A DNA stretch of 50,622 bases, taken from contig JAMCWJ010000009.1 in the NCBI GenBank assembly GCA_023475105.1, positions 1-50,622 of the forward strand. Reading direction: 5' to 3'. How positions within the stretch are numbered: position 1 is the first letter of the stretch; every line of letters starts with the position of its first letter. The position numbers and the translations under genes are program-made. Below the pieces are notes generated by a model. The model saw only the letters and a list, made by a program, of their open reading frames with translations. It was not told where the DNA came from and ran no database searches. The stretch is from Nitrospirota bacterium (GTDB lineage: Bacteria; Nitrospirota; Thermodesulfovibrionia; Thermodesulfovibrionales; UBA9159). Shown piece by piece: positions 43,278 to 50,622 of this stretch.

Positions 43278-43613
43278 ATGAGAGAAAAGAAAAAACTGTC
43301 TCATCAGAAGACGGCGGCAATCAGGAACATGCCCGAGTTTCACACTTTGTACGGCTCGGACATGCCGACATTCGGCAAGAATCACCGGAACGAAAAGATT
43401 CGGACAGTTGAGGGTCTGCGCGGGTTCTTTACGAAGAACGGCCATTTCATTGACCGCGCATGGGGTGAAGCAGGCGCTGCAATCTGCGGGGCAACGGTCC
43501 TGTTTTCCGAAGATCCGATAGTGACGAACGGCAATCACTCGCCCATGGCCGCCTGCTGCAGAAACCGGCTGCAACGCATCCGGAGAAGGCTCCAGGCATC
43601 CAATAACCCTTAA
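43278..43613 (+). CDS. Hypothetical protein (111 aa)
   Basis: The 111-residue basic protein begins MREKKKLSHQKTAAIRNMPEF and is rich in Arg/Asn at the C-terminus (CCRNRLQRIRRRLQ). CCAGGTG precedes the ATG. It is probably translated with the preceding gene, 12 bp away. No family is recognised. Confidence 0.45.
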   Translation: MREKKKLSHQKTAAIRNMPEFHTLYGSDMPTFGKNHRNEKIRTVEGLRGFFTKNGHFIDRAWGEAGAAICGATVLFSEDPIVTNGNHSPMAACCRNRLQRIRRRLQASNNP

Positions 43614-43675
43614 CCGGCCAACAATTTGTTTCAGACAAGTTGAGGTCAGGCACGACAACCAACAAGGAGAAGAAT

Positions 43676-43876
43676 ATGGCAAGCAAGATCGACAGAGACA
43701 GTATTCGCAAGGCTATCGAAACCTGTGAGCGATATCAGAAAGGCATGAGCCTTTCCGACGTGAGAGTGACAAATCTCAGGATCGGGAAGGGCACGGTCGC
43801 CGCTGACGTTACCGTTGTTGACGATGACGGTCATACGAGGAAGCTGCGAAGCAGATACGACATTTTCTCATTATGA
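43676..43876 (+). CDS. Hypothetical protein (66 aa)
   Basis: MASKIDRDSIRKAIETCERYQKG... is a compact 66-residue protein with an N-terminal helix and a beta-rich C-terminus (VAADVTVVDDDGHTRKLRSRYDI). AAGGAG precedes ATG 43676. A GACCGG...CCGGTC inverted repeat overlaps and follows its stop (about 43875-43893). Confidence 0.55.
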   Translation: MASKIDRDSIRKAIETCERYQKGMSLSDVRVTNLRIGKGTVAADVTVVDDDGHTRKLRSRYDIFSL

Positions 43877-43927
43877 CCGGCAGGTGTCCCGGTCAACTTC
43901 CATGATTTGGAAAAACGCGACAGAGAA

Positions 43928-44004
43928 GAGCATGTCGGCTTATCTTTTCTGAAGCCCTGGTGGTTTCTAAACTTCCACCCATGTCAAATAAAGTGACGTA
44001 TGCC
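43928..44004 (+). repeat. Degenerate copy C of the intergenic repeat
   Basis: GAGCATGTCGGCTTA (43928), TTCTAAAC (43967-43972) and AAAGTGACGTA (about 43990-44000) follow the same order as copies A and B, but with nine extra bases between CTAAAC and GTGACGTA. It ends about 30 bp before ATG 44032. Confidence 0.5.
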
Positions 44005-44031
44005 GAGACCAAATCAAAGATGAGGTGTACT

Positions 44032-44286
44032 ATGACAAAAGCAATATATCTTGCAAAAGCAGGCAAACCCACTCAGACCTTCTGGAGCACTGCATTTGAC
44101 GGCCCCCGCACTCTCAAACCCGAGGCGACAAATGTCACGGTCAAGGTCTTTGACTGCGGTTGCAAAGGGATCCATGAGCATAGCCCTTTGTCCAATCACA
44201 GGGAATACGACCTCTGCAGGAAGCACCTGTGGCTGAGGAGATTGCCGAGAGAAAGGAATCTCCTTGCGATCGAGTTTTATGCCTAG
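44032..44286 (+). CDS. Hypothetical protein with a CxC/Cys-His cluster (84 aa)
   Basis: MTKAIYLAKAGKPTQTFWSTAF... is 84 residues with FDCGCKGIHEHS and LCRKH, which could bind a metal (C/C/H/H/C/H). GAGGTG lies before ATG 44032. The upstream in-frame ATG at 43960 would start within the repeat, so the shorter form is preferred. Confidence 0.5.
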   Translation: MTKAIYLAKAGKPTQTFWSTAFDGPRTLKPEATNVTVKVFDCGCKGIHEHSPLSNHREYDLCRKHLWLRRLPRERNLLAIEFYA

Positions 44287-44478
44287 TGCCTCTAAAAGAT
44301 CCGCTGATGGACGAGCATGAGCCGATCATCATATCTTTTCACCTGACCATTGTTACGGCGCTCCCGAAGTCGATCACCGCTGCGAGCCATGGAAGCTAAA
44401 GCAGTCTCGTTCAGAAACCCTCCCTGACCGCAGCGTAATATGCAAATGAGTAGAGTGTCTCAATTAAGGAGGAAGGGA

Positions 44479-44823
44479 ATGTCACAGCACGTCTTCAATG
44501 CAATGCTCAATGGTGAAAAGATCGAGGTCCTGGCTGGGTGGGACCGTCCATTGCAGGGTTTTTTTCTTGTGATCCAGAGAATAGATCCGGGGGATAGACC
44601 TATCGGGCCATATCTGTTTAGCAATCTCGACATGGGGGAACCGCACCCGAAGTCTTTCGATCATTTCAGAAATGTCCTCGACGAGTTCGGGATAAGGGTC
44701 CCCCAGGAGATGGTAGATGAAATAATACGTGACGGGGCTGTGAACAAGGGCAACAAGCGCGTCATCCACGATGTCAGGGACGGGGAACATTATAGGAAGG
44801 TTCTCTATGAGGAAGCATCGTGA
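44479..44823 (+). CDS. Hypothetical protein (114 aa)
   Basis: MSQHVFNAMLNGEKIEVLAGWDRPLQGFFLVIQRI... is a soluble 114-residue protein with an alpha/beta look and no recognised domain. AAGGAGG precedes ATG 44479; the longer frame from 44440 adds only weakly supported residues. The gap 44287-44478 holds no gene. Confidence 0.55.
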   Translation: MSQHVFNAMLNGEKIEVLAGWDRPLQGFFLVIQRIDPGDRPIGPYLFSNLDMGEPHPKSFDHFRNVLDEFGIRVPQEMVDEIIRDGAVNKGNKRVIHDVRDGEHYRKVLYEEAS

Positions 44824-44905
44824 TTCCGTTCATTGAGTCCGTTCCAAGATCATGACGAGAGATACAATTGTTCGCATCACCACTAATCTTTCCAAGGAGG
44901 TTTCC

Positions 44906-45733
44906 ATGAAGAAGTCAGTTGTTGTAATCCTCTGCATACTTTTTGCCGTGCAAGCATTTGCCGAGGACACGGCGGTGAAAGAGAAAACCTATGATATCCA
45001 GAAGTGCGCCTCATCTGCCGGGACGGTAATGGTAGGCAAGGTCCTTTGCAAGGCAGCTACCTGCAATAAGGAGCAGACCCCTCAGAACGCATTCATTCAG
45101 GGCTTGCTCTCCCTGAGCGGCCAGCCGTCCGTGGAGGGTATCGGAGACGGCATGGCCGATATGCTCTTGACGGCGCTTAAGAAGACAGGGTGCGTGGAGA
45201 TTATGGAGAGGGAGGGGATGGAGCAGCTCAAAAAGGAGATGGCCCTTTCAGGTCTATCCATGAATATTACCCCGGCAGACTACATGATCATGGGGTCGGT
45301 CAACTCCATCAGGGTCGAAAAATCCAATACAAACCTCGGCGGAGGCGTCCTCCCGGTTCTTTCCTCCGTCGACGTCAAGAAAACCAGGATCGCCATCTCT
45401 TTCGATATCCGTCTTGTCCACGTCCCCACAGGCAAGATTATCTTCACCAATACCTATGAGGGAAATAACGAGAAGACGGGAATCGGCATAGGCGCCGCCG
45501 GAGGCTTCAGCGGTTTGGGTTTCGGAGGGATATACAGCTCTCTGAAAGGCACTCCGGTGGAGGAGGTCGCAAGGGATGTCATTATACGGTCGGCCATAGA
45601 TATCGTAGGGAACATCCAGCGCCTCAAGGCGTCCGCCTCGATAACCCCTCCCGCAAACCAGACTATGCCCTCGCAGGCCGGGACAAAGCCGGAACCATCA
45701 TTCAAGGATCCGGAACAGAGAGAAGTGAATTAA
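44906..45733 (+). CDS. CsgG-like secreted protein
   Basis: The protein has about 275 residues: a signal peptide (MKKSVVVILCILFAVQAFA) and the CsgG-family core (GIGDGMADMLLTALKKTGCVEIMEREGMEQLKKEMALSG, DYMIMGSVNSIRVEKS, RIAISFDIRLVHVPTGKIIFT). The family includes pore-forming secretion lipoproteins and periplasmic homologues; this one lacks a lipobox, so it is probably periplasmic. AAGGAGG decides ATG 44906. A small lipoprotein follows at once and may be its partner. Confidence 0.75.
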   Translation: MKKSVVVILCILFAVQAFAEDTAVKEKTYDIQKCASSAGTVMVGKVLCKAATCNKEQTPQNAFIQGLLSLSGQPSVEGIGDGMADMLLTALKKTGCVEIMEREGMEQLKKEMALSGLSMNITPADYMIMGSVNSIRVEKSNTNLGGGVLPVLSSVDVKKTRIAISFDIRLVHVPTGKIIFTNTYEGNNEKTGIGIGAAGGFSGLGFGGIYSSLKGTPVEEVARDVIIRSAIDIVGNIQRLKASASITPPANQTMPSQAGTKPEPSFKDPEQREVN

Positions 45734-45748
45734 ACAAGGAGGCATTTT

Positions 45749-46030
45749 ATGAAAAAGCGGATATTAATCAAGGTATTCAGGATCTTATTGGCCGGACTGA
45801 TGCTCGTGAATTTCGGATGCGCCGCCGCAGTGGGGTCGGCGATCGGATACGGAATAGGGACGATAACCGGAGGGCTTGAAGCCGGAAAAGGGGCCGATAC
45901 CAACGCTGACTGCCCTTCCTGCATAAAAGTGCAGAACATGGAGGAGGCGAAAAGGATAAGGGACCAGCTTCGGTGGGATGCCTATTCCAGGGAGCTTCCC
46001 CAGCAGCAACCGCCGCCGCAGAATCAATAG
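45749..46030 (+). CDS. Small lipoprotein
   Basis: The 93-residue protein has a lipobox LVNFGCAA (Cys 24), a glycine-zipper-like stretch (AAAVGSAIGYGIGTITGGLEAG), two further Cys (CPSC) and a Gln/Pro tail. AAGGAGG lies upstream, 15 bp after the CsgG-like gene. Glycine zippers of this kind occur in outer-membrane lipoproteins. Confidence 0.65.
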   Translation: MKKRILIKVFRILLAGLMLVNFGCAAAVGSAIGYGIGTITGGLEAGKGADTNADCPSCIKVQNMEEAKRIRDQLRWDAYSRELPQQQPPPQNQ

Positions 46031-46051
46031 CAGTTCGACAGACGCTCTATA

Positions 46052-46095
46052 TTGACAATTAGGTCATTTGGGTAATATAATAAAGACAAATGACC
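46052..46095 (+). promoter_or_regulatory. Promoter and palindromic operator of the Xre/RES toxin-antitoxin operon
   Basis: TTGACA (46052-46057), an 18-bp spacer and TATAAT (46076-46081) form a near-consensus promoter. A 9-bp inverted repeat, GGTCATTTG (46062-46070) and CAAATGACC (46087-46095), brackets the -10 box and is the likely site of antitoxin autorepression. Confidence 0.75.
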
Positions 46096-46116
46096 AGTCA
46101 GAAAGGAGAAGGACGC

Positions 46117-46578
46117 ATGGAAGCAACGGCACTCAGCGATGATGCACTTATCAGGAGGGTATTGACCGTTTTCAGCCAGAAAGGCTTAGAGAAAGTGCAT
46201 GGCGGTGGTAAAAAGCAGATTACATCCGTTATAAAATCAGGTCTTTCTTTCAAGGCAGGAGTCAATGTCAAAGAGCAGCTTGGGCTATCTGATCGGGAAA
46301 TCGCCGAAACGATAGGTACGAGCGAAAAGACCCTCCAGAGGAGGAAAAAGAAGGGCGAACACTTCACGATGGTAGAAAGCGATCGCCTCTTCCGCATGAC
46401 CCGCATCTTTGCCTTGGCAAGTGAGGTGCTGAAGAGCGACGATCGTGCAAGGAAATGGCTCCACAGGCCTCAGTTTGGTCTTGGGGGAGAAGTGCCTATC
46501 GAGATGATGAAGACGGAGTCCGGAGCCAAGGACGTTGAAGAGCTTCTCTATCGCATTGCCTATGGCGATGTGGCATGA
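46117..46578 (+). CDS. Xre/MbcA/ParS-type antitoxin
   Basis: The 153-residue protein has an HTH (LSDREIAETIGTSEKTLQRRKKKG) and the MbcA/ParS toxin-binding domain (MVESDRLFRMTRIFALASEVL, KWLHRPQFGLGG, a C-terminal helix). It overlaps the RES gene by four bases (ATGA), the usual antitoxin-first arrangement. GAAAGGAG decides ATG 46117. It is homologous to the orphan at 669-1169. Confidence 0.9.
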   Translation: MEATALSDDALIRRVLTVFSQKGLEKVHGGGKKQITSVIKSGLSFKAGVNVKEQLGLSDREIAETIGTSEKTLQRRKKKGEHFTMVESDRLFRMTRIFALASEVLKSDDRARKWLHRPQFGLGGEVPIEMMKTESGAKDVEELLYRIAYGDVA

Positions 46579-47048
46579 TCTCCTGCTATAGACTTGTAAT
46601 CAAGGATTACGCGGCTTTGGCTCTTACCGGCAACAGCGCTGCCGAACACCCGGGAAGGTGGAATCACAGGGGATACCGCGCGGTATATGCGGCGGAAAGC
46701 AGGGCTCTTGCCTCCCTTGAGCTTTACGTCAATCTCGGTGACGAAGACGTGATCAATTTGGAATTCTCGCTGTTTGCGCTCCATATACCTCAGGAGGTCA
46801 GAATTACGGATCTCAAACTCAAAGACCTGCCCAATGACTGGAGAAGCATCCCCCCATCCGATTCCACCAGGGATATAGGGACTAAATGGCTTGCAAAAGG
46901 GGAGACGGCAGCGCTGACGGTCCCCTCCATTATCATCCCCGAAGAGAAGAATTTCATCCTCAACCCCGGTCACCCGGATTTCCAGAAGATAAAGAAGATC
47001 GGTCCTCTGGCTTTCTCCTACGACCCCCGAATAATCAAGCTTTCCTGA
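46575..47048 (+). CDS. RES-domain toxin
   Basis: This 157-residue RES-domain protein begins MISCYRLVIKDYAA and shows the family pattern GRWNHRGYRAVYAAESRALASLELYV (Arg, Glu, Ser of the RES triad), PNDWRS, GTKWLAKGETAALTVPSIIIPEEKNFILNPGHPDF. RES toxins break down NAD+ in the cytoplasm. The gene overlaps its antitoxin and is intact. A CGGCT-GAA-AGCCG hairpin at 47125-47137 follows downstream. The gene-free gap 47049-47452 shows only that hairpin and a weakly supported 16-codon frame at about 47422. Confidence 0.88.
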   Translation: MISCYRLVIKDYAALALTGNSAAEHPGRWNHRGYRAVYAAESRALASLELYVNLGDEDVINLEFSLFALHIPQEVRITDLKLKDLPNDWRSIPPSDSTRDIGTKWLAKGETAALTVPSIIIPEEKNFILNPGHPDFQKIKKIGPLAFSYDPRIIKLS

Positions 47049-47452
47049 CAAATTACCCGGCCGAATTCTCCTCTGTTCACAGCCAGCAGGGTGTAATCCA
47101 ATGCTTCCTATATTATTGGAATATCGGCTGAAAGCCGGCGCAAGGCCGAAAGAATACTTGCCGTGATTGAGATATCTGTTATCACGCCGTTGACAATGCA
47201 TCGCATAAGCTCGTGGTCAGCTTCTGACAATTCTTAACAATCAGTATCTCCCCGCAGGTCAAGAGTTGCAAAGCAGACATCGGTAGCTTCCCTATTTGTC
47301 ACTGCACGCCAACCATATCTTGATCTCTTCCATGCGCGATGCAGCCCACCACCGCGATATCTCAGAGCGGATCAGATACCACCAGTGTTTGCTTAAGAAT
47401 AATCGGAGAAAGGAAAACGACATGAAGGAACCGACACAAGGAGGCGTTCGAC

Positions 47453-47659
47453 ATGACAGTTTTTTTCGATGAACGGAGATTCATAGTCACAGACGCAACA
47501 GAAGAGCAGGCGAGGAAGCTATGGGCCCTTTACAAGAAGACCGGATACGACTCTTGCTGTTGCTTCGCCAGGTACCTGAGGGGCAACGGATTCGAAGCGA
47601 AACAATGCAGATGCCCGCTTCAGCCCTTTCTCCCCGATGTTTACTTCGGCGGAAACTGA
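47453..47659 (+). CDS. Cys-rich small protein (68 aa)
   Basis: The 68-residue protein MTVFFDERRFIVTDATEEQARKLWALY... carries CCCF and CRCP clusters that could bind metal. AAGGAGG lies nine bases before its ATG. It sits 11 bp before the sigma-factor gene, so the two are probably cotranscribed. No family is recognised; a small anti-sigma or zinc-finger role is possible. Confidence 0.5.
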   Translation: MTVFFDERRFIVTDATEEQARKLWALYKKTGYDSCCCFARYLRGNGFEAKQCRCPLQPFLPDVYFGGN

Positions 47660-47670
47660 AGAGGTGAAAT

Positions 47671-48285
47671 ATGCCCAGAAAGAAGAAGCTCTACAACAAC
47701 ACGGAGAGCGAGATGAAGACAGTGCTCGAGTCCCGCGGTCTCTGGAGCAGCCGCTTTGTCGAGGAAATAGGGATGAAGTACAAGAAGATGATCGTGCTTC
47801 TCGCCGTTCGGTCTCTCCAATTAGGCAGCAGACTTGAGCTGGAGGACCTTCTCCAGACCGGATACCTCGCGCTCTATGACGCTCTCGACAGGTACAAGGA
47901 CGTTAAGAACGGCTCCAAGCTCAGCACCTACTGCTATAACCTCATCAGATGGCGCATGATTGAGAAAAGCGGACTCGGCGATCAGGAAGCTGTTTCACTC
48001 GAAGCGCCCGCCATCTCTGCCAGTGCGAGCGACGACGATGACCCTCCCTCGATCTGTGAGACGATCCCTTCGCAATTCCCAACGCCTTTCGACGAAGCCC
48101 TCGGCAGGGAGATAAGGCATTCCGTTGAGCACCTTCCCCCGCGCCTTCAGGAGGTCATAAGGATGCGTTATTCAGACGATATGTCTTTCGACGACATCGG
48201 TAAGGTCTTCGGTGTGTCAAGGCAGAGGGCCGAGCAGCTGGAAAAGAAAGCCATCTCGCTTCTCAGAAGAAAGCTGGCTGTTTAG
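47671..48285 (+). CDS. Sigma-70 family RNA polymerase sigma factor
   Basis: The 204-residue protein has region 2 (LELEDLLQTGYLALYDALDRYKDVKNGSKLSTYCYNLIRWRM, about residues 55-96), an acidic linker, and region 4 (LPPRLQEVIRMRYSDDMSFDDIGKVFGVSRQRAEQLEKKAISLL, about 152-197). Region 1.1 and region 3 are missing, as in small alternative sigma factors. GAGGTG precedes the ATG. An element-borne sigma beside a clamp, with an rpoC copy 8 kb away, suggests dedicated transcription. Confidence 0.9.
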   Translation: MPRKKKLYNNTESEMKTVLESRGLWSSRFVEEIGMKYKKMIVLLAVRSLQLGSRLELEDLLQTGYLALYDALDRYKDVKNGSKLSTYCYNLIRWRMIEKSGLGDQEAVSLEAPAISASASDDDDPPSICETIPSQFPTPFDEALGREIRHSVEHLPPRLQEVIRMRYSDDMSFDDIGKVFGVSRQRAEQLEKKAISLLRRKLAV

Positions 48286-48362
48286 GCCTGCCCAAAATCA
48301 CAACTCATTAATGAAAGCCTCCATGCGCTTGTATCGGGCGGGGGCTGTAAAGGAGGTGACCC

Positions 48363-49445
48363 ATGAAATTCAGTATTGACGCAGGCATGCTCAGGAAAAC
48401 CGGCAGGCTGCTGAGAGTAAGGAAGGACGACAACGAGACGACAATCACCTTCAAAGCGGACCTGGAGACGCAGAGTGTCAGCGTCCTCTTCTTTGACGGG
48501 ATAAAGAAGGTCTTCATTTCCTTCTCAGCTGAGGTTGGCCAACCAGGCGAGGCGATGATCCTCAACAAGTACTGCCCCCTGCTTGCCTGCCTGGAGGGCG
48601 TCGTGACGGTCATGAGCCAAAGAGGCGGCATTTCGCTCACGGACGGCAAAAGCGCCGTGTCTATTCCCGTCGTCAAGGAATACGAGCGCATTACCCCTCC
48701 CGCTGACACTCACATAGGGAGCGTGACGGCGGATCTTTCCGAGATAAAGAGGCTCTTCAAGAAGGTCCTCTTCGCCTCAAGCGACGAGGAGGTCCACTAC
48801 GACTACCGCGCGGTCTTTCTTGAGTGCGGCACGGACTATATGCGGGCCGTTGCGTGCGACCGCAGGATAATGGCAATGCACAGCATCGCCAAAGGGACGC
48901 CCTACAGCGGGAACTTCCGGCTTCCTACGAGCGGCGCGAGCATCGTTACCGAAGTCGAGGGAGATCTCGCGACACTGTCTTTTTACAGGAACGCCATCGG
49001 TATATCGGTAAGCGGCGAGCTCATGATCGACATATACCTACCCGAGTACACGCACAGCTTTCCAGACTACAAAGAGGTGCTGAGGAAGGATTGGAAGACC
49101 TTTCTGAGAGGCCCCAGGGATGAGTTTATGGCGATGCTTGATGGTCCCGCCATCTCAAACGAACTCTCTATTATCATGGGGTTCAAGGGATACGAGAAAC
49201 AGCCGGCGAGGTTTTGCCTCAAGGAACCCTTTGGCTGCTCTGTGGAGCATATCTCGAATCTCGAATGGAGCGGCGAAGACCTGAAGATCAAGGTGAACAG
49301 GATGTCCTTCAAAAACGCCGTGAAGAACGCGGACGGACAGGTGATAGTCGGGTTCAACAATGAAAAGAGCCCCTTGTCGGTCAGCTCGGAAACCGGAGAC
49401 TATGTCTGCTATCTCATGCCGTACAGCCCCGCCGAAAGGAGGTGA
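48363..49445 (+). CDS. dnaN: DNA polymerase III sliding clamp (divergent DnaN)
   Basis: The 360-residue protein follows the three-domain beta-clamp pattern: MKFSIDAGMLRKTGRLLRV, SGNFRLPTSGASIVTEVEGDLATLSFYRNAI in the middle, and the C-terminal YVCYLMPYSPAERR corresponding to the MPMRL tail of DnaN. It is divergent but of normal length. AAAGGAGGTGACCC precedes the ATG. It would clamp an element-encoded or host polymerase to DNA. Such clamps on plasmids are uncommon. Confidence 0.8.
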   Translation: MKFSIDAGMLRKTGRLLRVRKDDNETTITFKADLETQSVSVLFFDGIKKVFISFSAEVGQPGEAMILNKYCPLLACLEGVVTVMSQRGGISLTDGKSAVSIPVVKEYERITPPADTHIGSVTADLSEIKRLFKKVLFASSDEEVHYDYRAVFLECGTDYMRAVACDRRIMAMHSIAKGTPYSGNFRLPTSGASIVTEVEGDLATLSFYRNAIGISVSGELMIDIYLPEYTHSFPDYKEVLRKDWKTFLRGPRDEFMAMLDGPAISNELSIIMGFKGYEKQPARFCLKEPFGCSVEHISNLEWSGEDLKIKVNRMSFKNAVKNADGQVIVGFNNEKSPLSVSSETGDYVCYLMPYSPAERR

Positions 49446-49518
49446 CTCGCACGCGGTGATAACGTTCTGCTTCACGTATGCGAAAGGAAAAGGAATTCCA
49501 CGAGAAAGGAGTTGCACC

Positions 49519-49545
49519 ATGAATCCAGGGAGTGATTCGCGTTGA
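49519..49545 (+). promoter_or_regulatory. Eight-codon leader ORF coupled to the helicase start
   Basis: GAAAGGAG precedes ATG 49519, which reads MNPGSDSR and stops at TGA 49543-49545. That stop overlaps TTG 49542-49544, the first possible helicase start. It may couple or tune helicase translation. Confidence 0.35.
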
Positions 49546-50622
49546 CCCTATTAAAGGGTCTTCTCAAGCTCTTCAAGCGGAAAGACGGGAAAACGGAGGC
49601 GAGGATGCCAGGGGTATTCGAGATAGACGACAATTATCCCGTATGTCCTGACCCTGACCTCCCTTTCCCGAACCTCAATCCCCTGCAGAGCGCATTCAAA
49701 GACAACTATGACCCGACCCTGAACACCGTGGTCGAATCCGGGACAGGCACCGGAAAGACGGCCGTGCATTATATTGCGGCAAGACCTCACCTTGAGGAGG
49801 GCAAGAGAGTCATCATCACCGCTCCCACAAGGGAGCTGGTGAAGAGCCTCTACCGCGATTCCGTCAAGATATGGGGCGCGAAGATAGTGGGCATCAACAC
49901 CGGCAGCGACAAGGATGTCGCCGAGAAGTTCTTCATCGTGACCACTCCGGAAGGCTACATAAGCGCCGTGCGGTCCAAGAAGGAATGGTGTAAGGGATCT
50001 CTCCTGATCGTAGACGAGGCGCACAACATCATGGAGGCCTCAAGAGGCGGAGAGCTCGACGTGGCGATCACGGTCTTTCTTGAGCTCGGCGGGACCGTCC
50101 TTCTGACGTCCGGCACCTTTCCCTGCAAGAGGGAGCTCGCGCGGATGCTCAGGGCAGACCTGTTCATCTCGAACTATAGGCGGACGAGGCTGGCCGTGGA
50201 GAAGATTCACGCGCCGGACGACTTCAACGCGGAGCCCGCTCCCAAGAGGTCCCCAAAAAACGTGTCGCCGACACTCAGCGGCCATGTCTACAACAGGGAA
50301 TCCCTCAGGCTGAACATCCTCAAGGATATCCTCAGGAGGCACGAAGGAACGAGCGTAATCGTTTTCGTTCCGACCAAGGCGATAGGATTCTGCCTTGAGG
50401 AATCGCTCGTCGCTCCTTTCCACTGCGCGGACATAGACGAAAAGGAGAAGGACAGGCTCGTGACCGAGTTCAACAGGGGCATCATCAAGACCATTCTCGC
50501 GACGAACACCCTGTCAGAAGGTGTGAACACGCCCGCCGATATCGTTGTCGTCTTCGGGACAAGAAGAGGTTCTTACTACCTCGACACCGTCGAAGTCAAC
50601 CAGATGTTTGGCAGGGCCGGCA
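49542..50622 (+). CDS. Superfamily 2 (Ski2-like) DNA/RNA helicase, partial at the right edge
   Basis: The frame runs off the end after 360 codons. It shows Walker A VVESGTGTGKTA (about residues 62-75), TAPTRELVKSLY, the DEAH box LIVDEAHNIM (about 155-164), LLTSGTF, the RecA-2 domain with VIVFVPTKA, ILATNTLSEGVNTPAD and VNQMFGRAG (motif VI). The GVN-PAD and Q-x-x-GRAG pattern is typical of Ski2/Hel308-like helicases. The start may be TTG 49542 (coupled to the leader) or ATG 49605 (with GGAGG upstream); both are in frame. It lies directly after dnaN, so a replication or repair role is likely. Confidence 0.85.
   Translation, partial: MTLLKGLLKLFKRKDGKTEARMPGVFEIDDNYPVCPDPDLPFPNLNPLQSAFKDNYDPTLNTVVESGTGTGKTAVHYIAARPHLEEGKRVIITAPTRELVKSLYRDSVKIWGAKIVGINTGSDKDVAEKFFIVTTPEGYISAVRSKKEWCKGSLLIVDEAHNIMEASRGGELDVAITVFLELGGTVLLTSGTFPCKRELARMLRADLFISNYRRTRLAVEKIHAPDDFNAEPAPKRSPKNVSPTLSGHVYNRESLRLNILKDILRRHEGTSVIVFVPTKAIGFCLEESLVAPFHCADIDEKEKDRLVTEFNRGIIKTILATNTLSEGVNTPADIVVVFGTRRGSYYLDTVEVNQMFGRAG

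Noticed and set aside
42861..43619. CCCTTAACCGGC occurring twice (about 42861 and 43608)
   Set aside because: Both copies lie at the ends of short coding regions and the match is short; this could be chance.
47190..47195. TTGACA as a -35 box before the sigma operon
   Set aside because: No acceptable -10 box at 16-18 bp downstream.

Overview
The window is accessory DNA from a Gram-negative (diderm) bacterium and most likely part of a large conjugative plasmid or integrative conjugative element. The evidence is a nearly continuous F-type (MPF-F) type IV secretion operon with signal peptides, lipoproteins and an outer-membrane barrel, a ParB operon, an element-borne sliding clamp and helicase, toxin-antitoxin genes and defence-like cargo. 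I cannot name the host; the style resembles Deltaproteobacteria or Nitrospirota, which is only an impression. I saw no rRNA, tRNA or CRISPR array, but I did not scan for tRNAs systematically.

Left cargo region (1-7.6 kb): a GC-rich gene end unlike the rest; an orphan Xre/MbcA-type antitoxin; a TnsE-like protein (minus strand); a truncated AAA_13-type ATPase; a graspetide (omega-ester peptide) cluster consisting of a four-module precursor, an ATP-grasp ligase and an overlapping membrane/coiled-coil protein; and an HNH-like nuclease.

Transfer operon (7.6-28.4 kb, all plus strand, many genes overlapping): two DsbC-like proteins, TrbC, a three-gene glycosyltransferase / membrane glycosyltransferase / methyltransferase cassette, an HTH protein, TraE, TraK, TraB, the N-terminal half of TraV, a beta-barrel, a lipoprotein, the C-terminal half of TraV, TraC, TrbI, an S26 peptidase, a small basic protein, TraF, TraH, TraG and one unknown. 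TraA pilin, TraL, TraW, TraU, TraN, TraD and the relaxase are not recognised here.

Right cargo (28.4-34.3 kb): a large nuclease-like/TPR/GreAB-C/PIN defence-like gene broken by a 39-bp tandem duplication that creates an in-frame TAA; a PIN protein with membrane segments; a YbjQ-family protein; and a small hypothetical.

Maintenance and transcription region (34.3-50.6 kb): a minus-strand operon parB - replication-relaxation-like protein - full-length rpoC - rseP; a 1.4-kb mostly non-coding stretch with a sigma70-like promoter, DnaA-box-like sites and repeats; a run of small genes, several preceded by copies of an approximately 71-bp repeat; a CsgG-like protein and a lipoprotein; a complete Xre/RES toxin-antitoxin pair with a palindromic operator; and then a sigma70-family factor, a divergent DnaN clamp and a Ski2-like SF2 helicase that runs off the end.

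The most striking points are an intact RNA polymerase beta' subunit without rpoB in a partition operon on a transferable element that also carries its own sigma factor and clamp, and the graspetide cluster with four T-K-T...R-E-S-D-D core modules.
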